Shown: one piece after another, positions 1 to 7,201 of the stretch | Position numbering within the stretch: the first letter of the stretch is position 1 | Layout: each line of letters begins with the position of its first letter | Assembly: GCA_035544395.1 (NCBI GenBank) | Contig: DATKFM010000024.1 | Coordinates: 1 to 15,245, forward strand | Source of the DNA: DATKFM01 sp035544395 | Lineage (GTDB): Bacteria > Pseudomonadota > Alphaproteobacteria > Dongiales > Dongiaceae | Direction: 5' to 3' | DNA length: 15,245 bases | Made by a program: the position numbers and the translations under genes | Notes under the pieces: generated by a model | Seen by the model: only the letters and a program-made list of their open reading frames with translations | Told to the model about the DNA's origin: nothing | Database searches by the model: none

Positions 1-1246
1 TGCGGATGCAGTGATCGCGGCAAATCGTGCCGGCGTTGCCCATGGGCTCGAAGGTCTTGCGCTTCGCCTTGTCCTTGACGATCTCGATCGCGCCGATGAA
101 GCCGAGGCTGCGAACCTCGCCGACAAGTGGATGATCCAGCAGCTCCTTCAGCCGCTCGTTCAAATATGGCCCGGTCTCCTCGTGCACCCGCTCCACCATC
201 TTCTCCTCGCGGATGATGCGGATGTTCTCCAGCGCCACGGCGCAGGCGGCCGGGTGACCGGAATAGGTGTAGCCGTGGCTGAGATCGGTCTCGAACAGGA
301 CCTTGGCGACGCGATCGCAGACCATCACCGCTGATAGCGGCAAATAGCCCGAGGTGATGCCCTTGGCGAGTGTCATGAAGTCCGGCTTGATCTTGAAGTA
401 GTCCGACGCGAACCAGTGGCCGGTACGGCCGAAGCCGCAGATCACCTCGTCGGCGACCAGCAGCACGTCGTACTTCTTGCAGATGCGCTGGATCTCCGGC
501 CAATAGGTCTCCGGCGGAATGATCACACCGCCGGCGCCCTGGATCGGCTCGGCGAAGAATGCCGCCACCTTGTCGGCGCCCAGCGCCAGGATCTTGTCCT
601 CCAGCGCCTTCGCCGCCTTGAGGCCGAATTCCGCCGGCGTCAGGTCGCCCCCATCGGCGAACCAGTAGGGTTGCATGATATGCTCGAAGCCCGGCAGCGG
701 CAGGTCGGCCAGCTCATGCATGTAGCTCATGCCGCCGATGGATGCGGCCACCATCGTGCTGCCGTGATAGCCGTTGGTGCGTGCGATGATCGTCTTCTTC
801 GACGTCTTGCCCACCATGTTCCAATACTGCCGGACGAAGCGCGCGATCGAGTCGTTCGCATCGGAACCCGAGCAGCCATAAAACACATAGTTCAAGTGCG
901 GCTGGGTCAGGTCGGACAGCACCTGCGACAATTCTACGGCCGGGGGCGTCGTGGTCTTGAAGAAAGTATTGTAGTACGGCAGCTCCAGAAGCTGCTTATG
1001 CGCGGCGTCGGCCAATTCCTTCCGGCCATAGCCGACATTGACGCACCAGAGCCCGGCGAAAGCATCGAGGATCTTGTTGCCCTCGGAATCGAACAGATAG
1101 GTGCCTTCGGCCTTGGTGATAACGCGCGCGCCCTGCTGCGCCAGCTCCTTCTGCGACGTGAACGGGTGGATGTGATGCTCGCGGTCGACAGCCTGCCAAT
1201 GGGTGGTGGTGTTGCGGAGCGCGGTCTTTGCGGTTACGGCGGCCAT
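1..1246 (-). CDS. spuC: SpuC-like putrescine/omega-amino acid:pyruvate aminotransferase (C-terminus cut by window edge)
   Basis: Class III (fold type I) PLP aminotransferase, read on the minus strand from ATG at 1246 and open to the window edge, giving about 415 residues of an expected ~450-460. The N-terminal stretch with ITKAEGTYLFDSEGNK and DAFAGLWCVNVGYGR closely matches Pseudomonas SpuC. ADEVICGFGRTG carries the Asp that binds the pyridine nitrogen (D266), and TLAKGITSGY carries the Schiff-base lysine (K295). In this family the enzyme moves the amino group of putrescine, cadaverine or another omega-amine to pyruvate, giving an aldehyde and alanine in the cytoplasm. GGGAG at 1256-1260 lies 9 nt before the ATG and supports the start. 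The PuuA-like and PuuB-like genes further right fit a polyamine role. Beta-alanine or taurine-type transaminase is an alternative. The family call is very secure, the substrate less so. Confidence 0.93.
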   Translation of the reverse strand, partial: MAAVTAKTALRNTTTHWQAVDREHHIHPFTSQKELAQQGARVITKAEGTYLFDSEGNKILDAFAGLWCVNVGYGRKELADAAHKQLLELPYYNTFFKTTTPPAVELSQVLSDLTQPHLNYVFYGCSGSDANDSIARFVRQYWNMVGKTSKKTIIARTNGYHGSTMVAASIGGMSYMHELADLPLPGFEHIMQPYWFADGGDLTPAEFGLKAAKALEDKILALGADKVAAFFAEPIQGAGGVIIPPETYWPEIQRICKKYDVLLVADEVICGFGRTGHWFASDYFKIKPDFMTLAKGITSGYLPLSAVMVCDRVAKVLFETDLSHGYTYSGHPAACAVALENIRIIREEKMVERVHEETGPYLNERLKELLDHPLVGEVRSLGFIGAIEIVKDKAKRKTFEPMGNAGTICRDHCIR

Positions 1247-1634
1247 GGAATGAACTCCCGGAAATCTTCGAATTGCGAAAGCAAAAGAACCAGCCTGTGA
1301 AGGCCGGCGGCAAGACGATACGGGGAGTGGCTACGGGCGGAAACCGATGCGCGCGCAGAGAATCAGCATCTCCGTGCGCAGCAGGCGCGGCGGAAAGGCG
1401 AGGGCAAGCGCCGATATCGTCTGGGGCTGAGCAAAAGGCATTGCAAACACTACCACACATCCCGTCCCCTGCCAAAGCCGGCATCGCCGTCTAACCGCTT
1501 GTGGCTGCATGCCTATTTTCCGGCTGCGACCACCGGCCCCAAGCCATTGCGCGGCGGCGCATTCGGGCACCCTAAAACGGGATTCCTGTTTACTTGCTTT
1601 GATGCTATGCGGGATTGGGGAAGGCGCCGGCGAG
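1247..1634. promoter_or_regulatory. Divergent intergenic region between the aminotransferase and the Lgt-like gene
   Basis: About 390 nt with no convincing gene. It lies between two divergently transcribed genes and should hold both promoters. The overlapping small reading frames on both strands have no recognisable protein features. A purine-rich GGGGAAGG at 1616-1623 may serve as ribosome binding site for the Lgt-like start at 1635. No RNA gene or riboswitch fold was recognised. Confidence 0.5.
1447..1475 (-). promoter_or_regulatory. Candidate sigma70 promoter for the SpuC-like gene
   Basis: On the minus strand, TTGGCA (plus 1470-1475; 5 of 6 match to TTGACA) is followed after 17 nt by TAGTGT (plus 1447-1452; only 3 of 6 match to TATAAT). 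The spacing and orientation fit transcription toward the aminotransferase, with a leader of roughly 190 nt. The weak -10 makes this tentative. Confidence 0.3.
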
Positions 1635-2351
1635 ATGCACAGTCACATTGTCTGGCACACCATTTTCGAAATGCTGGCCTGGATTTCGGCCATCGGTACC
1701 GGTCTCTGGACTCGGCATTGCTATTTCGCGGCCCCAGCATTGCCGATGCCGGCCGCCGAGTACCCGCGCTACATGGTCATCGTCTGGGTCGGCGCGGTCG
1801 TTGGCGCTTTTGCGCTGGGAACACTGAACCTGATGCTGGACGGTCAGCAGGCCGCAGGGCGCAGTATCCTCGGCGCCATCGTCGGCGGCGTGCTGGTGGC
1901 TGAACTCTACAAATCGATCCGCGGCATTCGCGGCTCGACCGGCGCGGTGTTCGTGCTGCCGCTGTCGGTGGCGATCGCGGTTGGCCGCATCGGCTGCTTC
2001 CTCGGCGGGCTCGACGATCAAACCTACGGCTCGCCGACCACACTGCCCTGGGCGGTTGATTTCGGCGACGGCATCGGCCGCCATCCGGTGCAGCTCTATG
2101 AATCCATCACGATGGCGGCATTTGCCGCCTGGTTCTTCTGGTTGCTCAACGCGCACAGCGAGATTGCCGTGCGCCGAGGTTTCTACATCTTCGCCATCTT
2201 CTATGGCGTCGAGCGTTTCCTCTGGGAATTCCTCAAGCCCTATCCGCCGGTCATCGGTCCTTTCAATATCTTCCATCTCGGCGCGGCGACCCTCGCCGTC
2301 TACGCGGTCCTCATGCTGACCCGACAGGAAAAGCAATATGCGCGACCATAA
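1635..2351 (+). CDS. Divergent prolipoprotein diacylglyceryl transferase (Lgt)-like membrane protein
   Basis: A 238-residue, multi-pass inner membrane protein of the Lgt fold. Visible signatures are GRIGCF (R118), GRHPVQLYES (R149, H150, Y155) and YGVERFLWEF (R194), matching the GRxGNF, RHPxQLYE and YGxxR motifs of Lgt. Canonical Lgt moves the diacylglyceryl group of phosphatidylglycerol to the lipobox Cys. Here the HGG loop reads SILGAIVGG (near residue 80), so the essential His (H103 in E. coli) is absent, and the Asn of GRxGN is Cys (C121). It is also shorter than usual Lgt. It may therefore bind a phospholipid but is unlikely to be the housekeeping enzyme. ATG 1635 is chosen because the conserved protein begins there; in-frame ATGs at 1602 and 1509 only add unconserved sequence. 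The stop overlaps the radical SAM gene by 14 nt, which suggests translational coupling and a shared job. Confidence 0.82.
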   Translation: MHSHIVWHTIFEMLAWISAIGTGLWTRHCYFAAPALPMPAAEYPRYMVIVWVGAVVGAFALGTLNLMLDGQQAAGRSILGAIVGGVLVAELYKSIRGIRGSTGAVFVLPLSVAIAVGRIGCFLGGLDDQTYGSPTTLPWAVDFGDGIGRHPVQLYESITMAAFAAWFFWLLNAHSEIAVRRGFYIFAIFYGVERFLWEFLKPYPPVIGPFNIFHLGAATLAVYAVLMLTRQEKQYARP

Positions 2352-3810
2352 GCCCTATCTGTTCTACGGCCAGACCTCCTCGCTCTGCGAGAGCTGCCTG
2401 GCGGTGGTGCCCGCCAAGATCCTGATCGAGGGCAATGATGTCTTCTATCAGAAGCGCTGCGCGGATCACGGCGTGCAGAAGACGCTGATCTCCACCGATG
2501 CCGCCTACTACAAGCGCTGCCGCGACTATCTTAAGCCCGGCGATATCCCGCTCGCCTTCCAGAGCCGCACCCACCATGGCTGCCCCCATGATTGCGGCCT
2601 GTGCCCCGATCACGAGCAGCATAGCTGCCTGGCGCTGATCGAGATCAACGAGGCCTGCAACCTGACCTGTCCGGTCTGCTTCGCCGATTCATCGCCCCGC
2701 CGCCCGGGCCAACTTAGCCTGGCGCAGATAGAAGCCATGATGGATGTGCTGGTGGAGAGCGAAGGCGAGCCCGACCTGCTGCAGATCAGCGGTGGCGAGC
2801 CCACCATCCATCCGCAGATCATCGAGATCCTCCATCTCGCCAAGCGCAAGCCGATCCGCCATCTCATGCTCAACACCAACGGCGTGCGCATCGCCAACGA
2901 CAAGGCCTTCGTCGACGAGCTGGCCAAGCTGAAGCCAGGCTTCGAGGTCTATCTGCAATATGACTCCCGCCGCAAGGCGGCGCTCGAGAACATCCGCGGC
3001 GCCGACCTGCGCCATGTGCGGGAGCGGGCATTGGCCAATCTCGAGGCCGCCGGCATCTCCACCACCCTGGTCTGCGTGGTGAAGAAGGGCGTCAATGACG
3101 ACGAGGTCGGCGAAATCGTTAGCCATGCCCTGGACTACAATTGCGTGCGCGGCGTCACCTTCCAGCCGGTTCAGGATGCCGGCCGCAATGACGGCTTCGA
3201 CAGCAAGCGCGACCGCGTGCTGCTCACGGATATCCGCCGAGATATCATCGAGAAATCCGGGGTCTTTGGCGACGAGGACGTCATCCCGCTGCCCTGTAAT
3301 CCTGAATCCATCGCCATCGGCTATGGCCTGCGCGAAGGCCGCGATGTCATGCCGATCACCCGCATGATCCCCAAGGACGTGATCGTCAGCGACGCGCCCA
3401 ATGCCATCACCTTCGAGAAGTATCCGGAGCTGCGCAAGCGCCTGTTCGATCTCCTGTCGCTCTCCGCCGCCGGTCAGCAGACCGACTCCAGCCTGCACAG
3501 CCTTCTCTGTTGCCTGCCGCAGGTGGAGGCGCCGAGCGAACTCGGTTACGACCGCGTCTTCCGCGTCATCATCGTGCAGTTCATGGACCGCTTCAATTTC
3601 TGCGTCGGCGGCGTGAAGCGCTCCTGCATCCATTTCGTCACGCCGGAAAAGAAGATCATCCCCTTCGACACCTACAACCTCTTCTACCGCCCGGGTGCCG
3701 CCGGCAACGCCGCGCTGGCGCGGGCGCAAGCGCAAGCAATAAGACCGGTACAATCGATCGGAACCCTGAACGCGTCTCCGGCCGAACATCCTATAGGAGG
3801 TCACGTATGA
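2338..3810 (+). CDS. Radical SAM protein, tetraether synthase (Tes/MJ0619)-like
   Basis: A 490-residue radical SAM enzyme. The SAM-binding [4Fe-4S] ligands are C107, C111 and C114 (CNLTCPVCF), and SGGEPT (151-156) is the SAM-binding GGEP motif. The N-terminus has a CxxC (C17, C20) and CxxH (C41, H44), then CPHDCGLC with C82, C86, C89 and C97. The C-terminus has C320, C391, C392, C422 and C430. This layout, with HGCPHDCGLCPDHEQHSC directly before the radical SAM motif, resembles the archaeal Tes/MJ0619 family, which has several Fe-S clusters plus a rubredoxin-like iron and joins lipid chains; bacterial relatives exist. The substrate here is unknown. SD-like AGGAAA lies at 2326-2331. The gene overlaps the Lgt-like gene by 14 nt and the next gene by 4 nt (ATGA). 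Residues after ~453 form an Ala/Gln-rich tail unlike the core. An older alternative reading of the family is radical C-methylation. Confidence 0.85.
   Translation: MRDHKPYLFYGQTSSLCESCLAVVPAKILIEGNDVFYQKRCADHGVQKTLISTDAAYYKRCRDYLKPGDIPLAFQSRTHHGCPHDCGLCPDHEQHSCLALIEINEACNLTCPVCFADSSPRRPGQLSLAQIEAMMDVLVESEGEPDLLQISGGEPTIHPQIIEILHLAKRKPIRHLMLNTNGVRIANDKAFVDELAKLKPGFEVYLQYDSRRKAALENIRGADLRHVRERALANLEAAGISTTLVCVVKKGVNDDEVGEIVSHALDYNCVRGVTFQPVQDAGRNDGFDSKRDRVLLTDIRRDIIEKSGVFGDEDVIPLPCNPESIAIGYGLREGRDVMPITRMIPKDVIVSDAPNAITFEKYPELRKRLFDLLSLSAAGQQTDSSLHSLLCCLPQVEAPSELGYDRVFRVIIVQFMDRFNFCVGGVKRSCIHFVTPEKKIIPFDTYNLFYRPGAAGNAALARAQAQAIRPVQSIGTLNASPAEHPIGGHV
3795..3801 (+). promoter_or_regulatory. Strong ribosome binding site for the first small membrane protein
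   Basis: AGGAGGT is a perfect Shine-Dalgarno core, 5 nt before the ATG at 3807. It lies inside the 3' end of the radical SAM gene and fixes the downstream start at the ATGA overlap. Confidence 0.85.
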
Positions 3811-4157
3811 CTGATCCTCCCGTTAGCGAACCTCCGCTGCCACCAAACGTCATATTCCGAGTCATCGGCGGTATCCTTATTGCCGCCGGAGCCTTGCTGA
3901 TTTTGGTGTCAGGTCTTTGCACGCTCCGGTTTGTTGCGATGCCATTGCTTGAGGGTGGATCGACGCGGTTTCTCGGACTTTCCCTGATCCTGGGCGGCTT
4001 GCCGATGATCTACGGCGGCATTCTCTGTTGGAGCGGGAGAATCCTGTGGCACAGCAGAGGTGGCCTACGACCGCTCGGCTTACTTCTTGCGGTCCTTTTG
4101 TTGGGTGCTTTCTTCTTCTACGTATTCATGCAATCAGGCCCGTTTGGCCCAAGCTAA
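3807..4157 (+). CDS. Small hydrophobic membrane protein (paralogue 1)
   Basis: A 116-residue protein of no family I recognise. A Pro-rich cytosolic-looking N-terminus (PPVSEPPLPPN) is followed by about three hydrophobic helices: one near residues 15-40 ending in GLCTL, one around LSLILGGLPMIYGGIL, and a C-terminal one (LGLLLAVLLLGAFFFYVF). The start is set by a perfect AGGAGGT and the ATGA overlap with the radical SAM stop, so it is very probably cotranslated with that enzyme. Its central part (GGIL-IAAG...SGLCTL...GGLPMI) recurs in the next gene, indicating tandem duplication. It has no catalytic motif; a membrane partner or anchor for the radical SAM/Lgt-like pair is inference from position only. 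Confidence 0.8.
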   Translation: MTDPPVSEPPLPPNVIFRVIGGILIAAGALLILVSGLCTLRFVAMPLLEGGSTRFLGLSLILGGLPMIYGGILCWSGRILWHSRGGLRPLGLLLAVLLLGAFFFYVFMQSGPFGPS

Positions 4158-4217
4158 TTCAGATGCGGCGCTGATTTTTCTCGGCTCTATCAACAACCTC
4201 CTATATGAGTTGCACGC

Positions 4218-4484
4218 ATGCCATCCTCTGTAGAGCCTTCCCCGTCGCCGCAACGCGGCAATACCGCTAGCCGCGTTCTTGGTGTCATCCTGATGATCAT
4301 CGGATATTTGCTGCTGTCAGTCGCTGGACTTTGCACCCTCATCTTTGGCGGATCGATCCTGTCCGAAGGCTTTTATGGTTCCGATGTTGGGTTGGTACTG
4401 GTGTATGGCGGCATCCCCATGATCCTCGGCGCGCTCATCGCCTGGGCTGGCCACAGCCTATGGCGCAGCGGGGCGAAGAAATAG
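4218..4484 (+). CDS. Small hydrophobic membrane protein (paralogue 2)
   Basis: An 88-residue protein with two predicted membrane helices (VLGVILMIIGYLLLSVAGL and LVLVYGGIPMILGALIAWAG) and a Lys-ended tail (SLWRSGAKK). It aligns with the preceding protein through GLCTL, the GGxPMI...GALI/GGIL helix and the W/H-rich end, so the two appear to be tandem paralogues; it lacks the third helix. Its leader (4200-4217) resembles that of paralogue 1 (3790-3806), but the Shine-Dalgarno core has degenerated to TGAGTT, predicting weaker initiation. It lies 60 nt downstream. Function unknown. Confidence 0.7.
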   Translation: MPSSVEPSPSPQRGNTASRVLGVILMIIGYLLLSVAGLCTLIFGGSILSEGFYGSDVGLVLVYGGIPMILGALIAWAGHSLWRSGAKK

Positions 4485-4554
4485 CTTTCGGCCTTTCATA
4501 CGCGGGAACGCGCGAATGCCTGACCACCGAGGTTCCAGAGTTGCCTAAGGCACA

Positions 4555-4758
4555 GTGACTCTCATTGGGTGTGTGCTGATCGCGCTGGGGATCATGACTA
4601 GTGCCGGAATATGTGGCCTTGCATTATTTACATCTAATCTGCGCGGATTCGAGTTCTCTGCCTGGCTGCCGATATTGATGATCCTTGGTATTCCAGCCAC
4701 CGTTGTCGGCGGCGTGATGGTGTGTTGCCTCCGTGGGGCGTCGCATGCACCTGCATGA
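4555..4758 (+). CDS. Small hydrophobic membrane protein (possible paralogue 3, GTG start)
   Basis: A short 67-residue frame starting at GTG 4555, with a weak AAGG at 4547-4550 upstream. An in-frame stop at 4546-4548 rules out a longer version. It encodes two hydrophobic helices (LIGCVLIALGIMTSAGICGL and LPILMILGIPATVVGGVMVCC). The pattern of helix, GICGL and LGIPATVVGG parallels GLCTL and GGIPMILGA in the two upstream proteins, so it may be a third, N-terminally shortened copy. The first in-frame ATG (4594) would remove most of helix 1, so GTG is preferred. It could also be a decaying remnant. Confidence 0.5.
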   Translation: MTLIGCVLIALGIMTSAGICGLALFTSNLRGFEFSAWLPILMILGIPATVVGGVMVCCLRGASHAPA

Positions 4759-4763
4759 CGAAT

Positions 4764-4784
4764 GATTGCGTGCATGTCGCAATC
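4764..4784. terminator. Hairpin between converging genes, possible bidirectional terminator
   Basis: Perfect 7-bp inverted repeat GATTGCG/CGCAATC around a 7-nt loop. It lies just after the stop of the third small membrane gene and about 70 nt beyond the stop of the converging EamA gene. It has only a very short T run on either side, so intrinsic termination is plausible rather than certain. Confidence 0.4.
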
Positions 4785-4855
4785 TTCGGCCAACTTGTGG
4801 TGGCTCGGAAGGCAACTAAGGGACGATCCGCAGCCGAAAGTAGAAGAAATCTACC

Positions 4856-5806
4856 TCAGCCGCCCGACGCCTTCGCCGACCGCAGCACATAGATGCCGGC
4901 GGCGATGATCAAAGTGACGCCGCCCAGGGTGTAGGGCGAGGGCAGCACATGCCAGATCACCAGGTCCCAGAACAGCGCCAGGATGATCGAGCTGTATTCA
5001 AACGGCGCCACAACGTTCACCTCGGCAACCCGGTAGGCGTGGGTCAGGCTCCAGGACCCCGCCGCCGCGATCAGGCCGGTGGCCGCAATCAGGAGGAGGT
5101 CGGTGGTGGTGGGCATCGTCCAGGCGCGCAGCAGGAATTCCAGGCTGGGATGGGCCTGGCCGGCGAAGCCGCCATGGCCGAGCAACAGCCCGATGGCAGC
5201 GGCGCCGACGATATTCACCGTGTTCTGATAGAGCGCCATGACCGAGGTGGTGGCGGCCGGCCCCAGCATGCGCGACATGATCTGGGCGATGCCATAGAAA
5301 GCCGCGGAGGCGAGGGAGAACAGCGCCGCCGGCTCGAAGGTCTCCGCCCCCGGCCGGGAGACGATCAGCGCGCCGCCGAATCCCACCAGCACCGCCAGCC
5401 ATCGCCCGAGTCCAGCATGTTCCTTCAACAGCGGTCCTGAGAGCGCGACGATGAACAACGGCGCCGAGAAGAACAGCGCCGTTGCGGTCGACATGGGCAG
5501 TGCGGCCAGCGCCAGATAGTAGGTGGTATAGGCCAGGAACAGGAAGACGGACCGCAGGATCATCCAGCCGAAGTGGCCGGTGCGTAGCGCCTTCAACCCG
5601 CCATCATAAGCCAGCAGGATGAACAGCGGCAGGTAGGCGACGATGCAACGGATCGCCAGCACCTCGGCCACCGGATAGCCGCCGCTGACCGACTTCACCA
5701 CCACATCCTGAAGCGAGAAGATCGACGCGCCGAAGCAGAGGAACAGGATGCCCTTCAGCCGGTGATTGGGTCGGCCGGCGTCTGGTGTTGTAGTCGCGAT
5801 TGTCAT
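4856..5806 (-). CDS. DMT superfamily transporter (EamA family)
   Basis: A 316-residue inner membrane protein with two EamA repeats (roughly residues 15-147 and 160-308) and about ten hydrophobic helices. Typical sequence includes FLCFGASIFSLQDVVVKSVSG at the start of repeat 1 and APFEYSSIILALFWDLVIW in repeat 2, as in RhtA/YdcZ/EamA-type permeases. These carry small metabolites, often exporting amino acids or amines; substrate cannot be read from sequence. It follows the PuuA-like gene by 45 nt on the same strand, so the two are probably cotranscribed and the transporter may move a polyamine-pathway compound. The start at 5806 gives a short polar N-terminus before helix 1. No strong Shine-Dalgarno was seen, fitting a downstream operon position. 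Confidence 0.9.
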   Translation of the reverse strand: MTIATTTPDAGRPNHRLKGILFLCFGASIFSLQDVVVKSVSGGYPVAEVLAIRCIVAYLPLFILLAYDGGLKALRTGHFGWMILRSVFLFLAYTTYYLALAALPMSTATALFFSAPLFIVALSGPLLKEHAGLGRWLAVLVGFGGALIVSRPGAETFEPAALFSLASAAFYGIAQIMSRMLGPAATTSVMALYQNTVNIVGAAAIGLLLGHGGFAGQAHPSLEFLLRAWTMPTTTDLLLIAATGLIAAAGSWSLTHAYRVAEVNVVAPFEYSSIILALFWDLVIWHVLPSPYTLGGVTLIIAAGIYVLRSAKASGG

Positions 5807-5851
5807 GTCAGCGCCCGAGCCTGTTTCCGCCTGTTGATGCTGGCAGGGAGG

Positions 5852-7201
5852 TCAGACGTTCAGTAGCAGATGTTCCCGTTCCCAGGAACTGATGACCCGC
5901 TGATAGGCTTCAAGTTCTGACTGCTTCACGCAGATCAGGGCGCGGATGAACCGCTCGCCGACGATTTCGCGGATCGGCTTGCACAACTGGAACCGGTGCA
6001 GGGCGTCGTAGAGTGTGCGGGGCAGGGTATGCTTGAGGCGATAAGCGCTGCCTTCGACCTGCTCGGTTGGCTTCAGCCGTTCGATCATGCCGAGATAACC
6101 GCAGGCCAGCGATGCGGCAATGGCGAGATAGGGGTTGGCGTCGGCGCCGGCTAGGCGGTTCTCGATCCGCCGCGAGGACGCCGGCGAAATCGGTACCCGC
6201 AGGCCGACTGTGCGGTTGTCGATGCCCCAATGGACATTGATCGGCGCATCCATATAGGGCTGTAGCCGGCGGTAGGAATTCACGTTCGGCGCCGCCATCG
6301 GCATGACCAGCGGCAGGTAGCGCTGCAGCCCGGCGACGTGATTGCGGAACATGGCAGTATCACGCCCGTTCTTGTCGGAGAACAGGTTGCGGCCGGTCGC
6401 CTTGTCCAACACCGACTGGTGTATATGCATGGAGCTGCCCGGCTGGTCGGCCAGCGGCTTGGCCATGAAGGTGGCGTAGATCTTGTGGCGCATCGAGGCG
6501 TGGCGCACCGTGCGCTTGAAGAGGAACACCTGGTCGGCCAGCCGCAGGGGATCGCCGTGGTTGAAGTTGATCTCCATCTGCGCCGAGCCGCTCTCGTGGG
6601 TCAATGTATCGACGTCCAAGTCCTGCTTTTCGCAATAGTCGTAGACGTCCTCGAAGATCGGGTCGAACTCGTTGACGGCGTCGATGCCATAGGACTGGCG
6701 GCCGGTTTCCGGCCGGCCGGACTGGCCGATGGGCGGAAGAAGCGGCACATCCGGATCGGTGTTCACCTGCACCAGGTAGAACTCCAGCTCAGGTGCAATG
6801 ATCGGGACCCAGCCGCGGTCGTCATACATCTGTAGCACCCGCTTCAGCACGAAGCGGGAGGCGATGTCCACCGGGCTGCCGTCGCGGTTGTAGACGTCGG
6901 AGATCACTTGGGCGACCGGCTCCTCGTACCAGGGCACGATCGTCAGGGTGTCGATGTCGGGCATCAGCGTAACGTCGTGATCTTGCGGGCCGAGGACTTC
7001 GTCCTCCTCATCCTCGCCGAACTCGCCTGTAACGGTCTGGATGAAGATGGACTCCGGCAGCCGCAGCGACTGCTCCCGAACGCTCTTCAAGAATTTGTGG
7101 GATGGCAGAATCTTGCCCCGGGCGATGCCCGACATGTCCGGGACCAGGCACTCGACCTCGCCGATCTTGCGCTCTGATAGCCAATCTTCGAACTGGGACA
7201 T
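5852..7201 (-). CDS. puuA: Gamma-glutamylputrescine synthetase-like enzyme (glutamine synthetase family)
   Basis: A 449-residue glutamine synthetase-fold ligase. Metal and ATP site residues are visible: APELEF (E138, E140), HESGSAQMEINF (E203, E210), GSSMHIHQS (H259, H261), NSYRR (308-312), DNRTVGLRVP (R330, R335) and RIENRLAGADANPYL (E347). AGADANPYL, APNVNSYRR and FMAKP are shared with E. coli PuuA and Pseudomonas SpuB, which use ATP to join glutamate to putrescine as the first step of gamma-glutamylated polyamine breakdown. It is too close to PuuA to be housekeeping GlnA. Related ligases act on other amines (ethanolamine, isopropylamine, methylamine), so the exact amine is unproven. GGAAGG (plus 7206-7211) lies 4 nt before the ATG. 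The EamA gene follows 45 nt downstream. PuuB-like and SpuC-like genes nearby support the pathway. Confidence 0.9.
   Translation of the reverse strand: MSQFEDWLSERKIGEVECLVPDMSGIARGKILPSHKFLKSVREQSLRLPESIFIQTVTGEFGEDEEDEVLGPQDHDVTLMPDIDTLTIVPWYEEPVAQVISDVYNRDGSPVDIASRFVLKRVLQMYDDRGWVPIIAPELEFYLVQVNTDPDVPLLPPIGQSGRPETGRQSYGIDAVNEFDPIFEDVYDYCEKQDLDVDTLTHESGSAQMEINFNHGDPLRLADQVFLFKRTVRHASMRHKIYATFMAKPLADQPGSSMHIHQSVLDKATGRNLFSDKNGRDTAMFRNHVAGLQRYLPLVMPMAAPNVNSYRRLQPYMDAPINVHWGIDNRTVGLRVPISPASSRRIENRLAGADANPYLAIAASLACGYLGMIERLKPTEQVEGSAYRLKHTLPRTLYDALHRFQLCKPIREIVGERFIRALICVKQSELEAYQRVISSWEREHLLLNV

Noticed and set aside
416..1300. Plus-strand open frame (294 codons) at the left end
   Set aside because: It runs opposite the SpuC-like aminotransferase, whose reading frame is intact to the window edge.
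1509..1634. N-terminal extension of the Lgt-like protein from ATG 1509
   Set aside because: The added 42 residues do not resemble Lgt; the conserved protein and a better ribosome binding region fit ATG 1635.
2689..3804. Long minus-strand open frame (371 codons) opposite the radical SAM gene
   Set aside because: It is antisense to a gene with complete motifs, and its translation has no recognisable features.
5852..7201. Housekeeping glutamine synthetase GlnA or gamma-glutamylmethylamide synthetase
   Set aside because: The N-terminus and the NSYRR, AGADANPYL and FMAKP motifs fit the PuuA/SpuB group better.
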